The notes below the pieces were generated by a model. It was not told the DNA's origin and did not search any database. It saw nothing but the letters and a program-made list of their open reading frames with translations. Shown here piece by piece: positions 50,530 to 61,100 of a stretch of 64,000 nt of DNA. Each line of letters begins with the position of its first letter. Position 1 is the first letter of the stretch. The translations under genes were made by a program, and so were the position numbers. Source of the stretch: a virus; the IMG/VR virus record IMGVR_UViG_3300045684_000009, positions 1 to 64,000 of that record. One strand, written 5' to 3'.

Positions 50530-50537
50530 TATATTTG
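50530..50537 (+). promoter_or_regulatory. Rightward TATATTTG promoter box
   Basis: TATATTTG in the 153-bp gap before the ring/muzzle genes, about 100 bp ahead of the ATG at 50640. No -33 TTTG. It probably starts the tail-assembly transcript. Confidence 0.52.
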
Positions 50538-50639
50538 TTCTATTATTTTAACAAATAAACTTAATACATGTATAGAAGAGGAGGTATTGGGTGTGAATAA
50601 TAATAATAAACATATCTGTATAGGATATAAACTTAGAAA

Positions 50640-51362
50640 ATGGCTGATATTCGTAGTTATAGGGACTCAGTTGAGTACTTCAAACATGTACCTTTAGATT
50701 CATCGGGCTACCAGTCTGACGACTTGGGGTGGAGCGATAGAGTGATAGTAGAGCACCTATTAGATGTAAGAACTTCTGAGATAAAACAAAGACAACTAGT
50801 AGGTATACCTATCGATAAACACAACGAACAGACATTACCTTGTATTGAATTAGAAGAAGTAGACGCTGTAGATTGTCCTTGTCCACCTCCATCGGGGTGT
50901 ATTTGGTTAAAATCTAATGATATATTACCTAGAATGATATCTTTAACTTCCGTAAGTTCTATAGACGGAAGTATAAACTTTAACCCTGTGGATTGGACCA
51001 AGTTAAAGTATAAAGTTAATAGTAGAATTAAGTCCAATCAAAAAAAGAAATATTACACCACTAGAGACACAGGCGAAGGTACATATTTGTACATATTAAA
51101 CGATGATTTTCTTAAAGCGGTATCTCTTACTGCAATATTCGAAGACCCGTACTGTGCGTTTTCATTCCCTAAATGTGGAGAACAAAATATAGAAGCGTTG
51201 TGTAATCCTTGGAATGTTGACATCAAAACAGATAGGTCAATATTCGAGGCAATTATAAGAAAAGCGTGGCAAATATTGCTTTCCATAAGGTCTGCGGCTG
51301 GATCAGACACATATAATGATTCTCAAGACAATACTAAAAATGTGATTCAGCCTAAATTCTAA
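50640..51362 (+). CDS. Ring/tail adaptor-like protein
   Basis: A 240-residue protein. Central beta part (GSINFNPVDWTKLKYKVNSR), then LNDDFLKAVSLTAIFEDP, then a C-terminal helix (AIIRKAWQILLSIRSAAGSD) that is Asn/Asp-rich at its end. A crAss-like ring or tail-adaptor role is likely from its place ahead of two more such genes and the muzzle. Cys in CPCPPPSGC. Confidence 0.6.
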   Translation: MADIRSYRDSVEYFKHVPLDSSGYQSDDLGWSDRVIVEHLLDVRTSEIKQRQLVGIPIDKHNEQTLPCIELEEVDAVDCPCPPPSGCIWLKSNDILPRMISLTSVSSIDGSINFNPVDWTKLKYKVNSRIKSNQKKKYYTTRDTGEGTYLYILNDDFLKAVSLTAIFEDPYCAFSFPKCGEQNIEALCNPWNVDIKTDRSIFEAIIRKAWQILLSIRSAAGSDTYNDSQDNTKNVIQPKF

Positions 51363-51365
51363 AAC

Positions 51366-51830
51366 ATGGCTACCAATCCCGTAAAAAGTAGATACACTTT
51401 CACTCAGAAAGACTTCTATAAGAATTACAAAAAGAAATCAAACAACCCTGTAACATGGAAACAATATACAGGGTTTATTAGCGATTTCTTTGCTGAAATG
51501 CTTCGACAAGTTATATACGATCGTACTGACTTTAGATTCCCAATCAACTTAGGTTATATAACTTTAACTTCTAGGAAAATACCTATCAAACATAGGCATA
51601 TTAACATGCCGCATTTGAAAAAAACAGGTGAGAAAAAGCGTATACTTAGTTTAGAGACAGACGGTAGGTTTTATTCGTTAAAGTGGCGGACGTTTAGATG
51701 CAATCTGAAGAATAAAAGTTTATACCTACTTAAAACACCTCAGACTTCATGGACACGTAAGAATGCTAAGACTTCAATAAAGGAGTATATAAACACCACT
51801 CTTACTACTAACCAAAAACTATTACCATAG
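51366..51830 (+). CDS. Tail-module protein of unknown role, possibly HU/IHF-like
   Basis: A 154-residue basic protein. WKQYTGFISDFFAEMLRQVI then FRFPINLGYITLTSRKIPI recalls helix-plus-strand HU/IHF architecture ('lG.i.l.sRk'). A basic tail follows (HRHINMPHLKKTGEKKR). A second HU/IHF-like gene would be in line with some crAss-like phages, but a tail-completion protein is equally possible. Its TAG is shared with the GTG start of the next gene. Confidence 0.55.
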   Translation: MATNPVKSRYTFTQKDFYKNYKKKSNNPVTWKQYTGFISDFFAEMLRQVIYDRTDFRFPINLGYITLTSRKIPIKHRHINMPHLKKTGEKKRILSLETDGRFYSLKWRTFRCNLKNKSLYLLKTPQTSWTRKNAKTSIKEYINTTLTTNQKLLP

Positions 51831-52891
51831 TGAGTAAACCTAACCAAAGATATATATCATTATCCACCGCAATTTCGGATTGGATAGAAGATTATCAGTT
51901 TGATGAACCAATCGAAGAAGAGATTCTTACGAAATGGATTACTGATATACTTCGACAAATGCAGGTAGAAAACTTGCTAAACAATAAAATAACAATATTA
52001 GATGTAGATGGTTATAAAGCTGTACTTCCTGAAGACTTAAGAATGGTTTGTGAAGTTGCTTATAGATTAGAACCCCCAAAATGCGGTCCTAAAGAGAGAC
52101 TTGATAAAGTTACTCAATGGGTGCAGGGGACTGATGAAGGTTGTGAGTTAGAGATTAACGTGAATTGTCCTGATTGTCACAAAACAGGATGTAAAGAAGT
52201 TGGGCAAAACTATGTTGAAGTTAATGTAGACAAGCTGTGGGAGTTACAAAATCCTCACATGTTCAGTCAATATTCTTCTAAATTTGCAACTGTATCTAGA
52301 TTTGGATATGGTAAAAGTACATACACCCCCGATTTCAAATTACTAAAGTATGGGGGAGGTAATCCTTGGAATAATTCTAAATTACATTTATCTGATTGTG
52401 CAAATGTGCACTGTCATGATTGTGAGCACACTTATGATTTTAATACTAACAACATCGAGGTAAGTTTTAAGAAAGGTGAGGTGTTAATAAGTTACATGGC
52501 TGTAGCTCTTGATGAAAAAGGTGATATGTTAATCCTTGATGATTCGGATGTATTAGAAGCGGTATCTGATTATGTATTATATAAATACATGAGAAAGATG
52601 TATTTTAAAGAAGTAAAGAGTAGAGGGAATAAAGATTCTAACTTCTACAGGGCGTATAAAGACTCTGAACAGTCTCATTATAGGTCTTTAGCTAGAGCTA
52701 GGTCTAAACTCACTATCCCTTCTTATTTGGATTGGATAGACTTCTTAAAATCTAATAAATACCACAAAATAGATAATGCTTATAGTAATATATTAGATGG
52801 TAAGAGTTATCAAAGTAGGTCTGGTAAACATTATGGAAGAACTACGGCAGGGTTAACTAATAGAAACGTGTATAAAGATAAAAGAAACTAA
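51830..52891 (+). CDS. Ring/tail adaptor-like protein
   Basis: A 353-residue protein starting with GTG overlapping the previous stop. Helical N-terminus (ISLSTAISDWIEDYQFDEPI), a beta part (KITILDVDGYKAVLPEDLRM) and a long helical C-terminus; the pattern is that of tail tubular/ring proteins (gp11-type), as in the gene at 27614. Cys pairs occur (CPDCHKTGCKE, CHDCEHTY). It ends in a TAATG-type junction to the muzzle gene. Confidence 0.62.
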   Translation: MSKPNQRYISLSTAISDWIEDYQFDEPIEEEILTKWITDILRQMQVENLLNNKITILDVDGYKAVLPEDLRMVCEVAYRLEPPKCGPKERLDKVTQWVQGTDEGCELEINVNCPDCHKTGCKEVGQNYVEVNVDKLWELQNPHMFSQYSSKFATVSRFGYGKSTYTPDFKLLKYGGGNPWNNSKLHLSDCANVHCHDCEHTYDFNTNNIEVSFKKGEVLISYMAVALDEKGDMLILDDSDVLEAVSDYVLYKYMRKMYFKEVKSRGNKDSNFYRAYKDSEQSHYRSLARARSKLTIPSYLDWIDFLKSNKYHKIDNAYSNILDGKSYQSRSGKHYGRTTAGLTNRNVYKDKRN

Positions 52892-55800
52892 TGGGTTCAC
52901 CCAAACTAACTAGAAATGGATTTACAGGTAGCATGGTACAAGATAGTGCTCCTTGGATGGCGTCTCCTGAATCGTGGGAGTACGCTTTAAATGCTTTACA
53001 CAAGAGTAGAGACTCTAAAGGTTTTGGGTTAGTTAACGAAGAATCAAATGAACTTTGTGCTAGTTTCGGAGGTAGAATAGTTGGAGCAACATTTATTGAT
53101 GAAAGAAATCAAACTCTTATATTTACTGAAAATGATGAACTTTGGTTGTTAGGTAATGACACTTGTAAAAGTAAATTCGTAGTAAGTGCAGGTGAATTTG
53201 GATGTGAGTGGAATTTAGGAGCGTGTGAGTATCACTATGCTGAACTAAAACCACAAAATGCGTGTAATGAGTTGCATGCATATTTCAGTTCAAAGTGTGA
53301 GTATTTTGTAGTCAACATCGATGAGATGTTAGACAGTGCTAGAAAAGAAGCTATAAAAGCTAATTTCAAAGAAATTGAAGACGCTAACAGTTGTGAATAC
53401 AGTTGTGAGTATTTTAAGCTTTTCAAATGTGTATGTACTCCAAAGTTGAGTCCGATAGTAAGACAAAAAGGTGGTCATAGGTTGCAAGCTGGTGCTTACC
53501 AGTTCGCTGTACAACTAGAAGATAATCACGGTAATACAAGTAATTGGAGTTTTATATCTGAACCTACTTATGTATCAGGACCAGATAATATCGCGGGGGA
53601 GCTTTCTTCAGACGCTATATCTGTAAATATAAGTTGCTTAGACTGTAGATACGATAAAGTACGTATAGCTGTTATTAGTAATGTAGGTAACGTACAAGAT
53701 GTTACAATATTACCGTCCCAACACTATAACTCAAAAGGTATTGAGTTCATATATTATGGGCAACAAGGTAAGACTGTAGATTTAGATGAAATAACTACCA
53801 AGCATAAGAAATATTTAAGAGGTCAGGATTTAGTACAAGAAGACGGTAGACTTTGGTTGTATAACATTAGACAAGAGAGAAATCTTCACTACCAACCTAG
53901 AGCTTGGGGTATTAATGTTGAAATACAACCGTACGAAGTTACTGCAGAACAGCAAGCTAAATATCAATACCGATCGTTAATGAGAGGTGAGAGATATATG
54001 TTTGGTATTGTTTGGCAATATTGTGACGGTACGTCTTCTGTAGTATTCCCACTCTCACCTACAGGTGGCGGTGGAGCAGAAGGTTATGGAAACGGACAAG
54101 AACAATTTAGAAGTATAGACGATGACCCTACACCACCTAGTCAACCAGATCCTGAGAATCCAGATATTGGAGATGGGGGAGCATCTGAGAATGGTGGCGG
54201 TATAGGTTCTACATTTAATATATCAGCGTTCGAATTTATAGAACCTGAATATTGTAGAAAGAAAGGACATCAAACTCGTACAGAAGGACAAGATGGAAAT
54301 GTGCAGGAGTACCCCAATAGTGGAACTACTCCTATACCCGATAGTGATATAAACAATCAGATCATTGAGATGGAGATTTACGAACAAGTGCAAGCTTGGG
54401 CTACCGATCTTAAAGATTACGAAGATTCTACTAAATGTGATGATTGTAAAGAGTGTTATTGCCCTGATTTTGAAAGGGATGAAGATGGTAACCCTATATT
54501 CCCAGAAGACTGTTGTACAGGATGTTGTGAGGGTGGAGATTGTTCAGGTTGTTTTGAGGACACCGAAGCTGTAAATAGTGATGGTCCTAGATTTGAAGAA
54601 GTAGTAGACACTTGGTTAGATAATGTTAGTGAATTAGCTAACGAGAAAATGATAAAACCTGATGAGGTCGATTCTAGATGTCCAGATATACCTGAGACAG
54701 ATGCTCACCCTACATCAAGTCTTAAAGCTGCAGCAGAGCAGTTGATAAGAATAGGTGTTAATGAAGCTGAGTATTTTGAACCATTGAAGGGTAGACTAAT
54801 AGGTGCAACTAAAAGTCAAACAACACCTTCAGGTGCTCAAGAAACAGTTATATCAGCTCGAGTTACTGGCGAAGACGGATCGTATAGTGGCGACGATGGT
54901 ACTGTAAGAGGTCATCAATATACTGACTGTAACGGTCATAACCTCACAGAAGAGTCACCTAGAGCGTTGTCTCCTATGAGTTTTATACCTTATTTTACAG
55001 CAGACACTATATATCCTGATACAATCGATTGCGGTGGTAATCCTCTGTGGGGTTCTAAAGCTAACAGTAATGTAGAATTATTTGAAGTACCTGGTGAAGA
55101 TGTCTTACCTTGTTTTAGAGGTTTTCAAGACAGTGCAGTCGGGCCTTGGACAAAAGATGGTGATGAACTATCTAATGGTTACGTAATATTACTAGGGTTA
55201 AAGGTTTCAGGTATTCCTATTCCTGACCCTGAAGAATTACCTAAACCGTTGTGTCCTACTCAACCATATAGAATAGTAATGATCCCTCGCGATCATATAA
55301 ATAAAAGAGTGGCGGCTAAGGGATTGGCAACTTCTACATTTATAGGAAATGTAAGGGGAGCTGCTCACGCTGTACCTAGACATGGTGTTAATTCAATGGA
55401 GACTATAGATGCTCACATTGACGATAATGGTTCAAGATTGGGTAGTGGAAATGCGCCTGGTTATAACTTCCATTCATTAGATACATCTATGCAAAGTATA
55501 ATGTTAGATGTTGATACCGTAGTTGCTGAAAGGTTTAGGTCTGGTAACGGGTCAAGACATGGTTTATACGCCATAGGTCGAGACCCTGAAGATTCTTATA
55601 ACGGTAGTAGAGTAGATCAAAGGGGTGCTCGTACATCGATTAATTTAAATATGTCAACTGCAGCAGGAGCAGAACAAAATGTAAACGGTATAACGTATGC
55701 ACCTGCAAACAGTGTTGTAACAAATCCTTTAGGTATAACTTATCCACTCTTAAACATGATGAGGGAGTCGAGTGTGTATTTTGAGCCTGGAGGAAGTCTA

Positions 55801-58173
55801 CCTGGGTTACCTTATAATTTAGGTAAAGGTGGTGGACAAGCGGATGTATCTTTCGTGGGAGACGGGATGCAGCATGCAGTTCCTGTAACTCACGCATCAG
55901 CTTGGTATGTTTCATTACGTAGAAACGTTCCAAATCAATATGGGGATATTGCTGGTGCTAGGTTTATAGATACGGGACTTGTAGCAGGGAAGAATAATAG
56001 AAATCAAATCGCAGGTATTTGTGGTGATATATTTATAGGACCACATAGTTTTAAAAGAACGGGATATGTATCGAATAAAGTAGGGGACTTTCACGATACA
56101 GCAAGAGGTCCACGTACAGTGTGTGACCCACCTGATGATAAGATATTTCAACAACTCGGTCAATGGTTTCATACGAAGTTACCAATAGACAGAGACTTAA
56201 CTGATGCAAAGAATTATTGTAGTTTACATCGAGGTAAGGATTGGCAAGACTCTAGAGCTGCGGATGGTCCAGAAGAGGAATATTACTATCCAAGAACTCA
56301 ATCCACTCTAATAACATATTGGGGTGAATTTGAAGTCAATCCGTATAAAAGGGCTACAGGGAAAGGAGACCCTCAACAAACGGGTGAAGTTTATTACCCT
56401 AAATTGAAAGGTCTCCACCTCGATTCTAACGCACCTACCCAACAACCTTGGGAAGACAGTTGGATGAATAGGTTTTATTGTAGAGTACAACAACCTTCTT
56501 TAAGAGCGAAAGCACTTAAAGTTTTGATTCGCACCGCTTTAGATATAATACTTCCAGCGATAGGTGTATCTCAAGTTATAAATATGGAGGGTGTACCTGA
56601 TATTACAGGTGGGTTCTTCGTAGCACCTATTTTGATTGCATTGTGGTGGTTCGCTAATCGAGTACTATTTAGAGAAGATAGAATCGATAACATGTTAGGT
56701 ATTCCTAGATGTAAGACAGATTCCGAGGGTGGTGAAATGGAAGATTGCGTAACGGGATTTGAGGATAATTACTACTCATATTCTATGGATTTCAATAAGC
56801 AGAATGATGAGAATATATGGTTCAGTATGAATGACCTGTATAACACTTGTGATTGTGATGATTGTGAATTAGGACAAACAACCAACGAAGTGTTCTATTC
56901 TAATAAACAATTATTAGGAAGTGATATAGATGCTTATAGAAACTTTCAATCAGAAGCTTTTGTAGAAATACCAGCGCATGCAGGGCAACTTAAGAAGATG
57001 TTCAAGTTTAATGGTCAATTCTTTGCCCACACAACCGAAGGTCTTCATATTATAAAGTATCAACCTAAGAATATAGATAACGCAAGTGGGTTTTCATATT
57101 TAGGTGGTGACTTGTTAATCAGACCTTTCCAATTATTAGAAGGAGTTCCTGAAGGTTTTGCGGGGATATCAGACCCTAACAGTGCTATATTAACTAAGTT
57201 TGGTTATTTCTTTGTAGATAATGAAGCTAGAAAAGTATATCACTATAATGGTACGGGTATACCTAAAGATATTACTACACAAGGTATGGAGTTATTCTTT
57301 AAGCAAAGTTTAGACTTCTGTGATAAAGTATCATGTAGAGATGAGAAAACACCAGGTGGTATGTATTATTCACTAGGTTACGACCCTAGATATGATCGAA
57401 TATTACTCACTAAGAAGGACGGAAGTGGTTGTAATAGTTTTACTATATCGTATTCTCCTGAGATTAATCAAGGAAAAGGTGGATGGGTTAGTTTCCATTC
57501 ATACATGCCTCAAGCTTATTTGTGGGATAGACATGATATGTATTCTATAGTTGGAAGTGAAGTTTGGAAACATAACGTTGCAGGAAGTTATCAAACTTTC
57601 TATGGCGATTATAATCCTCACTTAATCCAGTTTACCGCTATACCTTCAGCTAAAGGTCTTCAAATGAAACCTTTTACATATGAGAGAACTACGTTAAGAA
57701 CTGAAGTTGAGAAAGCATCAGGTGGTGACTATATAAGAGATATAGATGACACATTTAACAAGATGGCAATGTTCAATCATACACAAGGTACAGGTACAGT
57801 ATGGTTAGAAAGAATAGGTGATAACTTTGGAGATGATGAAAATCAAAGAAATAAGTTAATGGAAAAAGAAGCGTCAATACGTGCGCAGAAGAACCATAGA
57901 GAGTGGGATATAAACCAAGCTCAAGATTATAAGTTAATAGACTGTAGAAGAGACCCTTCTGTGGTGAGGGATTGTGAGTGTCAAGCTATTCCTAATATAA
58001 ACGAAAACGTATACGATTGTAAAGTACCAATTACTAACAATCACTTTAGAAATAAGAATTTAAGCGACGATCATTTGACATATAGGTTTATTAAAGATGA
58101 TAATAAATCAGATCAGAGAATCAAGACTATTTACGTAGAAACTTATGGCAACTCAACGGAAAAAGAAGATTAA
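52891..58173 (+). CDS. Muzzle-like tail protein
   Basis: A 1760-residue protein, the largest here. The N-terminus (SPKLTRNGFTGSMVQDSAPW, then GRIVGATFIDERNQTLIFTE) and beta-propeller-like strands at the C-terminal third (FKFNGQFFAHTTEGLHIIKY, DPRYDRILLTKKDGSGC) match the scheme of crAss-like muzzle and gp12-type tail-tube proteins. Residues about 405-460 are Gly/Pro-rich linker. Residues about 510-553 hold ten cysteines in pairs. Residues 1210-1255 include two hydrophobic segments (LDIILPAIGVSQVI, FFVAPILIALWWFA) that may insert in the membrane. It would form the tail nozzle that opens on infection. Confidence 0.72.
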   Translation: MGSPKLTRNGFTGSMVQDSAPWMASPESWEYALNALHKSRDSKGFGLVNEESNELCASFGGRIVGATFIDERNQTLIFTENDELWLLGNDTCKSKFVVSAGEFGCEWNLGACEYHYAELKPQNACNELHAYFSSKCEYFVVNIDEMLDSARKEAIKANFKEIEDANSCEYSCEYFKLFKCVCTPKLSPIVRQKGGHRLQAGAYQFAVQLEDNHGNTSNWSFISEPTYVSGPDNIAGELSSDAISVNISCLDCRYDKVRIAVISNVGNVQDVTILPSQHYNSKGIEFIYYGQQGKTVDLDEITTKHKKYLRGQDLVQEDGRLWLYNIRQERNLHYQPRAWGINVEIQPYEVTAEQQAKYQYRSLMRGERYMFGIVWQYCDGTSSVVFPLSPTGGGGAEGYGNGQEQFRSIDDDPTPPSQPDPENPDIGDGGASENGGGIGSTFNISAFEFIEPEYCRKKGHQTRTEGQDGNVQEYPNSGTTPIPDSDINNQIIEMEIYEQVQAWATDLKDYEDSTKCDDCKECYCPDFERDEDGNPIFPEDCCTGCCEGGDCSGCFEDTEAVNSDGPRFEEVVDTWLDNVSELANEKMIKPDEVDSRCPDIPETDAHPTSSLKAAAEQLIRIGVNEAEYFEPLKGRLIGATKSQTTPSGAQETVISARVTGEDGSYSGDDGTVRGHQYTDCNGHNLTEESPRALSPMSFIPYFTADTIYPDTIDCGGNPLWGSKANSNVELFEVPGEDVLPCFRGFQDSAVGPWTKDGDELSNGYVILLGLKVSGIPIPDPEELPKPLCPTQPYRIVMIPRDHINKRVAAKGLATSTFIGNVRGAAHAVPRHGVNSMETIDAHIDDNGSRLGSGNAPGYNFHSLDTSMQSIMLDVDTVVAERFRSGNGSRHGLYAIGRDPEDSYNGSRVDQRGARTSINLNMSTAAGAEQNVNGITYAPANSVVTNPLGITYPLLNMMRESSVYFEPGGSLPGLPYNLGKGGGQADVSFVGDGMQHAVPVTHASAWYVSLRRNVPNQYGDIAGARFIDTGLVAGKNNRNQIAGICGDIFIGPHSFKRTGYVSNKVGDFHDTARGPRTVCDPPDDKIFQQLGQWFHTKLPIDRDLTDAKNYCSLHRGKDWQDSRAADGPEEEYYYPRTQSTLITYWGEFEVNPYKRATGKGDPQQTGEVYYPKLKGLHLDSNAPTQQPWEDSWMNRFYCRVQQPSLRAKALKVLIRTALDIILPAIGVSQVINMEGVPDITGGFFVAPILIALWWFANRVLFREDRIDNMLGIPRCKTDSEGGEMEDCVTGFEDNYYSYSMDFNKQNDENIWFSMNDLYNTCDCDDCELGQTTNEVFYSNKQLLGSDIDAYRNFQSEAFVEIPAHAGQLKKMFKFNGQFFAHTTEGLHIIKYQPKNIDNASGFSYLGGDLLIRPFQLLEGVPEGFAGISDPNSAILTKFGYFFVDNEARKVYHYNGTGIPKDITTQGMELFFKQSLDFCDKVSCRDEKTPGGMYYSLGYDPRYDRILLTKKDGSGCNSFTISYSPEINQGKGGWVSFHSYMPQAYLWDRHDMYSIVGSEVWKHNVAGSYQTFYGDYNPHLIQFTAIPSAKGLQMKPFTYERTTLRTEVEKASGGDYIRDIDDTFNKMAMFNHTQGTGTVWLERIGDNFGDDENQRNKLMEKEASIRAQKNHREWDINQAQDYKLIDCRRDPSVVRDCECQAIPNINENVYDCKVPITNNHFRNKNLSDDHLTYRFIKDDNKSDQRIKTIYVETYGNSTEKED

Positions 58174-61100
58174 AAAATACCAAAAGGGGAGTAATGTATA
58201 TAGCTCTAAAGGTCAACCTAACATTGTACCTAACACAGATGGTATATATGTTTTAGGACATGAACCTCTCAAATATCCTCCAAACACTACTCCTGATAAA
58301 GTTGCATTGGCTAACTTAGAGAGTTTTAGTCTTAATGGTTATCATGATTTAGGTATGTTTGACCAACCTAGTATTGCCAAATGGATAAGTAGTCTTCCTC
58401 CAGAAGAACGGTATCTTTTCGAAAAAGACAGAAAAGGATATATAGCAAAGAACTTCGATAATTTTAAAAAGTCACTACCTTCTTCAGAAAAACAACCAGA
58501 CCCTACATTTAGAAACGAGTTTAACAGAGGAAAAGGTGCGCTTGAAAAGTTATACGGGAAAGCGAATTATATTCCAGTTAGCGATAATGGTCTTGAAGAT
58601 AGGTTATCTGAAATACCTGAAGGAGCTAATGTGATGTTTATGGACCATTCAGGTAGTCACTTGTTTGGAGTTCCTAGACAAGATTTCTACTCAATGTTAA
58701 GTAAAAAGAATCCAAAAACATGTATAGGTGGTTCTTGTTCTCTTGGACATTTTATTCCAGACAATGTTCAAGAAAAAATAGGACACGGTACTATTATAAA
58801 CGATGCTTTTTTTCAATCTCAATTTCCAAATACAAATGTTATTTTGGACAAGACTAAATGGGACGGATTTAAACCTGAATTGAGTGGTATAAATTCAATT
58901 ATAGGGGTGGATGCTAAAACCCCCCAATATATATATCAACAAGGCGGACAAATGAAAAACAAGAAACAACAAGGTGGATTTGGCGACATATTCACGCAGA
59001 ACCCTAACATGTTCGGCTCATTTACACAAGATTTATTAAATGATAATAAAGGTCTTGACTTTGCTGCTAACATGCCTGAGTTTAACATAGGAGGTAGCGA
59101 CCTACTAGGTGATGTTAAATTACCCGCACAATTGGGTATATTAGCGAATCAATTCTTAGGAATTAATGAACTATCCAACGACGGTAGAGAAGCTGCTTTT
59201 AATAATAGATTATCTTCACCTGATTATCTTAGACAATTTACAGTGTCTCCTTCAATAGGGCCATTGAATTATTTACAAGGTGGCGGACCAGCTTCACCTA
59301 TTAATTCGAGGTCTAGCGTAACAGATCAAGCAGGTTATCTCACCTCAAACTTAAACAATTTTACACCACAGAAGGTAATACAAGGAAGCGGTGGACAAAC
59401 TAATATAACAACAAACGGAATGGCTTTTCCAATATTTGCAAACGGTGTACCCTTACAACCAAACTCAGGTAACTACATCTTCAACGGAAATGAGGTGTTA
59501 GAAACACCTATGAGACAAGGAGGAGAAGTACCTAAGATGTTCTTGGGTGGTCTTTGGGATGGTATCAAGAGTGTAGGTAAAGGTGTAGCTGATGCAGCGT
59601 TAACTCCTTTTGGTGGTGGTAACTTAATAGAATCAGGGTTCGATAAGATTCCTGTACTATCTGATGCGCTAGGTTTCTTTGGAGACAGTACATTAGGTGC
59701 GTTTGATGGCGCTACCAATTTATTTGGATTTGATATACTTAAAGACGGAGCATTCAACACTGGGTTAGGTAAAAGTGTTTACTCTAATGCTGATAATTTA
59801 GCATCTATGGCTGCTCCAGCAGTAGGTGGTGCTTTGTTTGGTCCATTGGGTTCTCAAGGCGCTTCTGCTCTGCAAAGCTTAGGTCATGGTATAACTGGCG
59901 GACCTCAAACATCGGCTAACCAAGGTTATGCAGGTACACCTGGTTTTAATCCTAACACTGGTGGAATGGGAAATGTGATGGGTGGATTAAGTCAATTAAT
60001 ACCATTACTTCAAATGTTTACTAAACTACAAGGTTATAAAGAAGGTGGTTCTGTATTTAGAGGTAGACAAACAGACTTAGCAATGCCTTTAACTAAATTT
60101 AATCAAGCGGGTAACATAGGTCTTGGTGGTTTAATTGGTGCGTTCCCAGAAGGAGTACCTATCCAAACTGAGAAGTTTGATAAAATACCTGAACAGATTA
60201 TATTCGGAAATGCGATGATAGCAAATGTTAACGCTCACGACTCTCACGAAGATATGGTGAAAGATGGTAATTCCGACATGGTGACAGACATGTTACCTGA
60301 AGGTGCTTATGTGACTTCTGCATATGGTGGTATAAAGATACGAAAGAAAAAGGCTGAAGATTTTGTGGTGGGTATTAAAATACACCCATATCATGAGAAT
60401 CAAAAAGGTTTACTACCTGAAAGAATGACGGTAGCTGATGTATTCCCTAAAAAAGTGGATGAGTTAACTCCTGCAGAATTATCAAACGAAATTAAGAAGA
60501 AGTTTGAAGTTAGAGATCGTGTAGATATATTTGGTAACGCTACTAATGAGATAAACTTAGAAAGTAGAAAACCTTATCTTCAATTCTTAATTCAAGAATC
60601 AGAAGAACAAAAGATGAAAAAAGAAATGGCGTCTCAGAAAAGAAAAGCAACTAACGCTATTAATAAAGTAGCGAAAGAAATAGGAGTAGACAAGGCTGAA
60701 TTAAAAGCAGCATTTGGGTTTAGAAAAGGTGGAAAGGTAGTTAAGAAGGATGTAGTTAAAGCTCAGAATGGAGTATATGCTACCCCTTATTCTGGATTAC
60801 AACCTTTATCTACTAACCTTTATAGTTTACCAAGTCCTCAGTTTTCAGTTCCTGAAACTGCACCTTACGCTCATGTGAATGGTCCGTCTCAGGGGTTCTC
60901 TATAAATAACTTATTAGGACAAGTTGAACAATCGCTTCCTTTTGTAGGACAAAGCTTAGGTATAGTAGGTAATACTAGAGATTTTCTAAGAGCACCTGGT
61001 GTTGAAAATACAATAAATAATATTCAGGGAGGTTTGTTCAATCAGAACTCTCAATTAAACCAAGCCAACTTACTTGGAAATATTGGAGCGATAATTGCTC

